Shown: positions 16,204 to 19,447 of the stretch, in pieces
Position numbering within the stretch: position 1 is the first letter of the stretch
How the letters are laid out: the number at the start of each line of letters is the position of its first letter
Source: CAYVMN01 sp964452575
GTDB taxonomy: Bacteria; Desulfobacterota; DSM-4660; Desulfatiglandales; Desulfatiglandaceae
Length of the DNA: 19,447 bases
Direction of reading: 5' to 3'
Assembly: GCA_964452575.1 (NCBI GenBank)
Contig: CAYVMN010000079.1
Span: forward strand, 1 to 19,447
The notes under the pieces: generated by a model
What the model was told of the DNA's origin: nothing
What the model saw: only the letters and a program-made list of their open reading frames with translations
Databases searched by the model: none
Made by a program: the position numbers and the translations under genes

Positions 16204-16716
16204 ATGGCAAAGACCGCCTTTATCGGAATCGGTTCAAACCTTGGAGACAAACTCGCCAATTGTCTTAGGGCCATCGAGCTGATCCGCGGAATACCAGGGT
16301 GTTCCCTCATAGCCGGATCGGATTTCTACCGTACAGAGCCTGTTGGGGTCGAGAAACAGGATTGGTACGTGAACGCAGTGATTTCCTTGAGTACCAGTAT
16401 ATCGGCCCAAGGCCTCCTGGGCTCTCTCATGGGAATCGAGGAGGGGATGGGCAGGGTGAGGACAGGGAAATGGGCCCCCCGTACCATCGACCTGGACATC
16501 CTCCTATTCGGACAGGATATAATCAATGATAAAGACCTGGAAATTCCTCACCCGTTCATGCATTTGAGGAGGTTTGTGCTTGTTCCCATGGTTCAACTGG
16601 CCCCGGAGCTGATTCATCCTGTCCTGGGTAAGAGCATGTCCGAGCTGCTTGAGGATCTTTCTGACGAGGGCCAGACCGTGATGGAGATGGGAGAAGGAGA
16701 GTTTGGGAATTCTTAG
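16204..16716 (+). CDS. folK: 2-amino-4-hydroxy-6-hydroxymethyldihydropteridine pyrophosphokinase
   Basis: Transfers pyrophosphate from ATP to hydroxymethyl-dihydropterin in folate synthesis. The family pattern is complete: IGIGSNLGDKLANC at the N-terminus, FYRTEPVGV (41-49), DWYVNAV (53-59), and the signature APRTIDLDILLFG (91-103) whose Asp96 and Asp98 bind magnesium, followed by IPHPFMHLRRFVLVP. The length (170) is normal. AAGGGC about ten bases before the ATG serves as a modest ribosome site. It follows dapL after 17 bases. Its 3' end overlaps the next gene by 14 bases. No other folate gene is present here, so the position reflects operon placement, not a folate cluster. Confidence 0.96.
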   Translation: MAKTAFIGIGSNLGDKLANCLRAIELIRGIPGCSLIAGSDFYRTEPVGVEKQDWYVNAVISLSTSISAQGLLGSLMGIEEGMGRVRTGKWAPRTIDLDILLFGQDIINDKDLEIPHPFMHLRRFVLVPMVQLAPELIHPVLGKSMSELLEDLSDEGQTVMEMGEGEFGNS

Positions 16717-16957
16717 GTTGCTCATCCTGGTTGCGCTGGCCTACCTTTTCTACCGTCTTGTAAGGGTTGTACTGGGTCCCTACAGGGGTGTTGATCGGAG
16801 AAGGGCCAACGGCGTAATAGATGAGATGGTTCAGGATCCTAACTGCAAGACCTATATCCCCAAAAGGGATGCCATAAGAAGGACGGTGGCCGGGAGGGAA
16901 TACTTCTTTTGCAGCAAAGAATGTGCTGACAAGTTCGAAGAGGGACTGAAAGGCTGA
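16703..16957 (+). CDS. Small membrane protein with YHS-like cysteine motif
   Basis: An 84-residue protein of unknown function. Residues 3-24 form one hydrophobic segment (LRLLILVALAYLFYRLVRVV), followed by basic and charged sequence, so a single membrane anchor with a cytoplasmic tail is likely. The tail has DPNCKTYIPKRDA, then GREYFFCSKECADKF, with Cys48, Cys70 and Cys74 and the FCS--C--F ending of YHS-type metal-binding modules. The start is TTG. AGGAG ends three bases before it, which is tight, and the gene overlaps folK by 14 bases in another frame. The coherent anchor plus conserved-looking motif argues that it is real. A heavy-metal or heme link is only a guess from YHS relatives. Confidence 0.75.
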   Translation: MGILRLLILVALAYLFYRLVRVVLGPYRGVDRRRANGVIDEMVQDPNCKTYIPKRDAIRRTVAGREYFFCSKECADKFEEGLKG

Positions 16958-17023
16958 TCTTGCCCGCCCTTTTGGGGGGCGCCGACAGGGAAAGACCGGA
17001 AATCCAATTGTGAAGGAGACACC

Positions 17024-17668
17024 ATGAAGTTTTTTATTGATACTGCTAACATCGAAGAGATCAAGAGGGCCAATGACCTGGGCATGGTGGACGGAGTTAC
17101 CACAAACCCCAGTCTCGTCTCCAGGGAGGGCCGGGAGTTCAAGGAGCTTATCAAGGAGATATGCGGTATTGTGGATGGACCTGTGAACGCCGAGGTTGTC
17201 AGCCTTGATGCAGAGGGTATGGTGAGGGAGGCTAAGGAACTGGCCAGGCTGGCCGATAATATCGTAGTAAAAATACCCCTCATAGAGGAGGGCCTCAAGG
17301 CCGTAAAGATCCTGACGGGAGAGGGAATCAAGACCAATGTGACCCTTTGCTTTTCTCCGGTTCAGGCATTGATGGCGGCAAAGGCGGGGGCAGCCTATGT
17401 CAGCCCCTTTGTGGGGAGATTAGACGATATCAGTCAAGAGGGCATGGAGCTGGTAGAACAGATCCTCACTATCTATGAGAATTTTGGCTTTGAGACAAAG
17501 ACGATCGTAGCAAGCATCCGAAATCCCATTCACGTGCTTGAGGCCGCCCTTATGGGTGCAGATATTGCGACCATCCCGTTTAAGGTGATCCAACAATTGA
17601 TCAAACACCCCTTGACGGATATTGGTCTGGAGAATTTCCTCTCTGACTGGAAAAAGCTGGTCAAATAA
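17024..17668 (+). CDS. tal: Small-type transaldolase
   Basis: A class I aldolase of the short transaldolase/FSA family (214 residues), acting on sugar phosphates in the pentose phosphate pathway. The N-terminus MKFFIDTANIEEI, DGVTTNPSL (23-31), Schiff-base Lys83 in NIVVKIPL, TNVTLCFS (104-111) and the end motif IPFKVIQQLIKHPLTD are diagnostic. In YVSPFVGRLDD, Phe129 stands where fructose-6-phosphate aldolases have Tyr (APYVNR), and Phe at this place goes with transaldolase activity, as in Bacillus. AAGGAGA is seven bases before the ATG. The 66-base gap before it has a GC-rich hairpin (CGCCC/GGGCG, 16965-16981) without a T-run. Confidence 0.94.
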   Translation: MKFFIDTANIEEIKRANDLGMVDGVTTNPSLVSREGREFKELIKEICGIVDGPVNAEVVSLDAEGMVREAKELARLADNIVVKIPLIEEGLKAVKILTGEGIKTNVTLCFSPVQALMAAKAGAAYVSPFVGRLDDISQEGMELVEQILTIYENFGFETKTIVASIRNPIHVLEAALMGADIATIPFKVIQQLIKHPLTDIGLENFLSDWKKLVK

Positions 17669-18264
17669 TGATTGTCTCACGGGCAGCCTGGGTCGCCCTA
17701 TTGGCTCTTTCCGTTTCCCTATCTCTGAGCCCAAGGGCCCAGGGCGATATCTACCGTTACGTGGACGAGAAGGGTGTCATCCATTTTACGAACATCAAGA
17801 CCGATAGCCGATACAAACTCTATTTACGGGCAAGCCGCAAGGCGGCTTCGGTATATATAAGGGATTATGGGGATATCATTCTTGAGGCCTCAAAAAGGTT
17901 CAACGTAGAGCTTTCCCTGATAAAGGCGGTCATAAAGGCCGAATCTGACTTTGACTATCAGGCGGTCTCACCAAAGGGGGCCAAAGGGTTGATGCAGCTG
18001 ATGCCGCAAACCGCACGGAAGATGGATGTCGAAGACTCATTTGACCCGCAAGATAACATCCTGGGGGGCACTCGTTACCTGAGTCTTTTGTTGGAACGGT
18101 TCAAGAACGACAAGATCCTGGCCCTTGCAGCCTATAATGCCGGGGCCGACCTGGTGGAGTCCTTCAACGGAGTGCCCCCCTTTCCGGAGACCAAGGCCTT
18201 TGTGGAAAGGGTCATTAATTATTACAAGGCTTACAATTCCGACGTCCCTCGACCAAGGCCTTAG
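17668..18264 (+). CDS. Lytic transglycosylase (SLT domain) with DUF4124-like N-terminus
   Basis: A predicted periplasmic or outer-membrane enzyme that cleaves peptidoglycan glycan strands. Residues 1-25 are a signal peptide (VALLALSVSLSLSPRAQG). Residues 27-42 (DIYRYVDEKGVIHFTN) match the DUF4124 pattern often found before such domains. The SLT domain spans about 65-190: catalytic Glu92 in KAESDFDY, GLMQLMP (107-113), and AYNAG (145-149). The length (198) is short but complete for this one-domain type. There is no lipobox, so it is probably soluble in the periplasm. The ATG shares one base with the transaldolase stop (TAATG), suggesting coupling. Its cell-wall role fits with the meso-diaminopimelate genes upstream only loosely. 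Confidence 0.92.
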   Translation: MIVSRAAWVALLALSVSLSLSPRAQGDIYRYVDEKGVIHFTNIKTDSRYKLYLRASRKAASVYIRDYGDIILEASKRFNVELSLIKAVIKAESDFDYQAVSPKGAKGLMQLMPQTARKMDVEDSFDPQDNILGGTRYLSLLLERFKNDKILALAAYNAGADLVESFNGVPPFPETKAFVERVINYYKAYNSDVPRPRP

Positions 18265-18298
18265 ATCCGGGACCTGATCCGGGCTGAGCTGAGAATTT

Positions 18299-18877
18299 AT
18301 GAACCATGGTAGTCAAAAAAACATCTACAATTTACCTAATGCCCTGACGGTCATAAGGCTGGCATGTATCCCCCTTGTCATGATATGCCTCAATATTCCG
18401 GGGAGGTTGGGCGGTTTCTTGGCGGCCCTGTTTTTTGGCATGGCATCAATCACCGACATCCTGGACGGCTTTTTTGCCAGAAGATACGGTGCGGTGACCT
18501 CCGTGGGAAAGTTTCTTGATCCACTCGCGGATAAGATCTTAATCTGCCTGACCATGATCATGCTCATCCCCCTGGGTCGAATTCCGGTCTGGATGGTACT
18601 CATTATTGTCATGAGAGAAATGGCTGTTACGGGTCTGAGGGGGATAGCGGTCAGCGAAGGAATCGTCATCTCCGCAAGTTCCCTTGGAAAGTATAAGACC
18701 CTCTTTCAGTCTATTGCCGTCCTGGGGCTGTGTCTCCACTATACCTATCTGGACCTGAGTTTTCATGTCGTGGGGATGGTCTTTCTCTGGGTTGCCTTGA
18801 TTTTGACCGTTTGGTCAGGGCTGGACTATCTCTGGAAATTTAGGAAGGTGTTAATGCCACGGAGGCAGGGCAAGTGA
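18299..18877 (+). CDS. pgsA: CDP-diacylglycerol-glycerol-3-phosphate 3-phosphatidyltransferase
   Basis: An integral membrane enzyme that makes phosphatidylglycerol phosphate from CDP-diacylglycerol and glycerol 3-phosphate. The CDP-alcohol phosphotransferase signature is complete: Asp53, Asp56, Gly57, Ala60, Arg61, Gly70, Asp74 and Asp78 (DILDGFFARRYGAVTSVG, then KFLDPLADK). The N-terminal NIYNLPNALTVIRL fits PgsA. Hydrophobic segments near 15-30, 37-52, 80-107 and 133-170 give several membrane spans. The length (192) is normal. The ribosome site is weak (GAGCTGAGAA). It begins 34 bases after the transglycosylase and is the last protein gene of the rightward series. Phosphatidylserine synthase is less likely given the N-terminus and size. 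Confidence 0.93.
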   Translation: MNHGSQKNIYNLPNALTVIRLACIPLVMICLNIPGRLGGFLAALFFGMASITDILDGFFARRYGAVTSVGKFLDPLADKILICLTMIMLIPLGRIPVWMVLIIVMREMAVTGLRGIAVSEGIVISASSLGKYKTLFQSIAVLGLCLHYTYLDLSFHVVGMVFLWVALILTVWSGLDYLWKFRKVLMPRRQGK

Positions 18878-18937
18878 AGGCTCCACCGGCTGCAAGGCGG
18901 TGGCTTCAGGTCTTAGACTGCAAGTCGACTAACGTAC

Positions 18938-19106
18938 ATAAATCCGAAGCACTAAATCCTAATTTCGAAACAAATCCCAATGACCGAAATCCCAATGACC
19001 CAAAGCCCCTATTCGCTATGTTCCCCATGGCTCTGTCGGTTGTTTTTGACATTGGGACATTCGGATTTCGAATTTGTTTCGGATTTCGATATTCGGATTT
19101 CGAATT
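18938..19106. repeat. Degenerate palindromic repeat rich in CGAAATCCGAA units
   Basis: The left arm (about 18938-19003: AAATCCGAA, CGAAACAAATCCCAATGACC and so on) matches the reverse complement of the right arm (about 19043-19106) imperfectly with small gaps, around a roughly 40-base loop. Both arms are built from short repeats of AAATCC, CGAAA and CCCAATG. Such AT-rich palindromes resemble MITE or REP families dispersed in deltaproteobacterial genomes. The open frame read through it is an artefact. Confidence 0.6.
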
Positions 19107-19142
19107 TATCGAACTGAACTCTTCGCCTAAAGCCGAGGGTTT

Positions 19143-19186
19143 TTCTCCCATTCCCCGAAGGGGACAATGAGAGGGCCGGTTTTTTT
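19143..19186 (+). terminator. Possible Rho-independent terminator
   Basis: CCCC-GAA-GGGG (19153-19163) sits in a longer imperfect stem formed by CTCCCATT and AATGAGAG, followed by a run of seven Ts at 19180-19186. The stem has bulges and about ten bases lie between it and the T-run, so strength is uncertain. It would end read-through from pgsA before the tRNA promoter. Confidence 0.4.
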
Positions 19187-19187
19187 G

Positions 19188-19215
19188 TTGACAAGACGGC
19201 TCTCTGGTGTAAAAT
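19188..19215 (+). promoter_or_regulatory. Sigma70-type promoter for tRNA-Gly
   Basis: A consensus -35 TTGACA (19188-19193) and a -10 TAAAAT (19210-19215) are 16 bases apart. Transcription would begin near 19222, about 12 bases before the mature tRNA. It may also transcribe the following tRNA-Cys. Confidence 0.75.
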
Positions 19216-19233
19216 GCCTCTTAAATACAACCT

Positions 19234-19309
19234 GCGGGAATAGCTCAGTTGGTAGAGCCCCACGTTGCCAACGTGGTTGTCGCGGGTTCAAGTCCCGTTT
19301 CCCGCTCCA
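19234..19309 (+). tRNA. tRNA-Gly (anticodon GCC)
   Basis: A complete 76-base cloverleaf. The acceptor stem GCGGGAA pairs exactly with TTCCCGC (19299-19305), followed by discriminator T and an encoded CCA. The D stem is GCTC/GAGC. The anticodon stem CCACG/CGTGG surrounds loop TTGCCAA with anticodon GCC at 19267-19269. The T arm contains GGGTTCAAGTCCC. It reads glycine codons GGC and GGU. Confidence 0.97.
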
Positions 19310-19392
19310 TAAAATCATTCGATAGTTGTTAGTGAACAGAGGTTCGGGGAAGTTTTTCTTCTATTCACTGGTCACTAATCACTGTTTTTTAT
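19310..19392. repeat. Inverted-repeat spacer between the tRNA genes
   Basis: TTAGTGA (19329-19335) and TCACTAA (19372-19378) are exact reverse complements, and AGTGAA (19331-19336) can alternatively pair with TTCACT (19364-19369). The spacer could fold in the tRNA precursor or be another small degenerate palindrome. No promoter is evident. Confidence 0.4.
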
Positions 19393-19447
19393 GGCGGCAT
19401 AGCCAAGAGGCTAAGGCAGCGGTCTGCAAAACCGTTATTCACCGGTT
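19393..19447 (+). tRNA. tRNA-Cys (anticodon GCA), cut by the window end
   Basis: The first 55 bases of a tRNA. The acceptor 5' strand GGCGGCA is followed by TA, a D arm (GCC-AAGAGGCTAA-GGC) and the anticodon stem GCGGT/ACCGT around loop CTGCAAA with anticodon GCA at 19426-19428. The T arm begins (ACCGGTT) and the remainder lies outside the window. The anticodon and acceptor start fit cysteine. Confidence 0.9.

Larger units (their letters stand above)
18878..19233. other. Intergenic region between pgsA and tRNA-Gly
   Basis: This 356-base stretch has no credible protein gene. From left to right it holds a small hairpin just after pgsA (CCACCG 18883-18888 with CGGTGG 18898-18903, no T-run), a degenerate palindromic repeat, a terminator-like hairpin with seven Ts, and the tRNA promoter. 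Confidence 0.6.

Noticed and set aside
16958..17023. GC-rich hairpin (CGCCC/GGGCG) as a terminator before the transaldolase gene
   Set aside because: The stem is only five base pairs and no T-run follows; the gap is too short to argue for an operon boundary.
18874..19170. 98-residue open frame after pgsA
   Set aside because: It runs through the palindromic repeat, its composition is repeat-derived (NPNDRNPNDPK), and it has no domain; I treat it as spurious.
19127..19318. 63-residue minus-strand frame beginning MILWSGKRDLNPRQPRWQRG
   Set aside because: It is the reverse complement of tRNA-Gly read as protein. Such peptides are a familiar annotation artefact.

Overview
The window looks like a chromosomal housekeeping and biosynthesis block from a diderm (Gram-negative) bacterium, most likely a deltaproteobacterium (Desulfobacterota). 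This taxonomic call is an inference. It rests on the conserved-looking order hslV-hslU-argB-argD-argG-argH-lysA-dapF-dapA-dapB-dapL-folK, on lysine synthesis by the LL-diaminopimelate aminotransferase route, on an EF-G paralogue of the EF-G2 type, on a lipoprotein and a lytic transglycosylase that imply an outer membrane, and on short palindromic intergenic repeats. No phage, transposase, CRISPR array, toxin system or other clear accessory module is visible.

Layout. Positions 54-2132 (minus strand) hold an EF-G-like translational GTPase. A 330-base divergent spacer with an inverted repeat and a good extended -10 promoter separates it from a rightward series of genes that runs to the end. First come an XerC/D-type tyrosine recombinase and the two-subunit protease HslV-HslU. 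hslU overlaps argB by four bases, so the protease leads directly into arginine genes argB, argD, argG and argH. argF, normally between argD and argG in related clusters, is absent. A lipoprotein gene overlaps the end of argH. After a spacer filled by a palindromic repeat come the lysine and peptidoglycan-precursor genes lysA, dapF, dapA, dapB and dapL. Together these five enzymes cover every step from aspartate semialdehyde to lysine. folK, a tiny membrane protein with a YHS-like cysteine motif, a small transaldolase, a lytic transglycosylase and pgsA follow with little or no spacing.

The right end (18878-19447) is intergenic: a hairpin after pgsA, a degenerate palindromic repeat, a terminator-like hairpin, a sigma70-type promoter, tRNA-Gly(GCC), and a tRNA-Cys(GCA) cut by the window edge.

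How the genes work together. ArgB and ArgD act in ornithine formation, and ArgG and ArgH turn citrulline into arginine. DapA, DapB, DapL and DapF make meso-diaminopimelate for the cell wall, and LysA drains it to lysine. The transglycosylase and PgsA add cell-wall and membrane-lipid functions. I found no convincing undescribed system. The most interesting points are the altered GTPase motif in the EF-G paralogue, the missing argF, the LptM-like cysteine-rich lipoprotein, the YHS mini-protein and the palindromic repeats.
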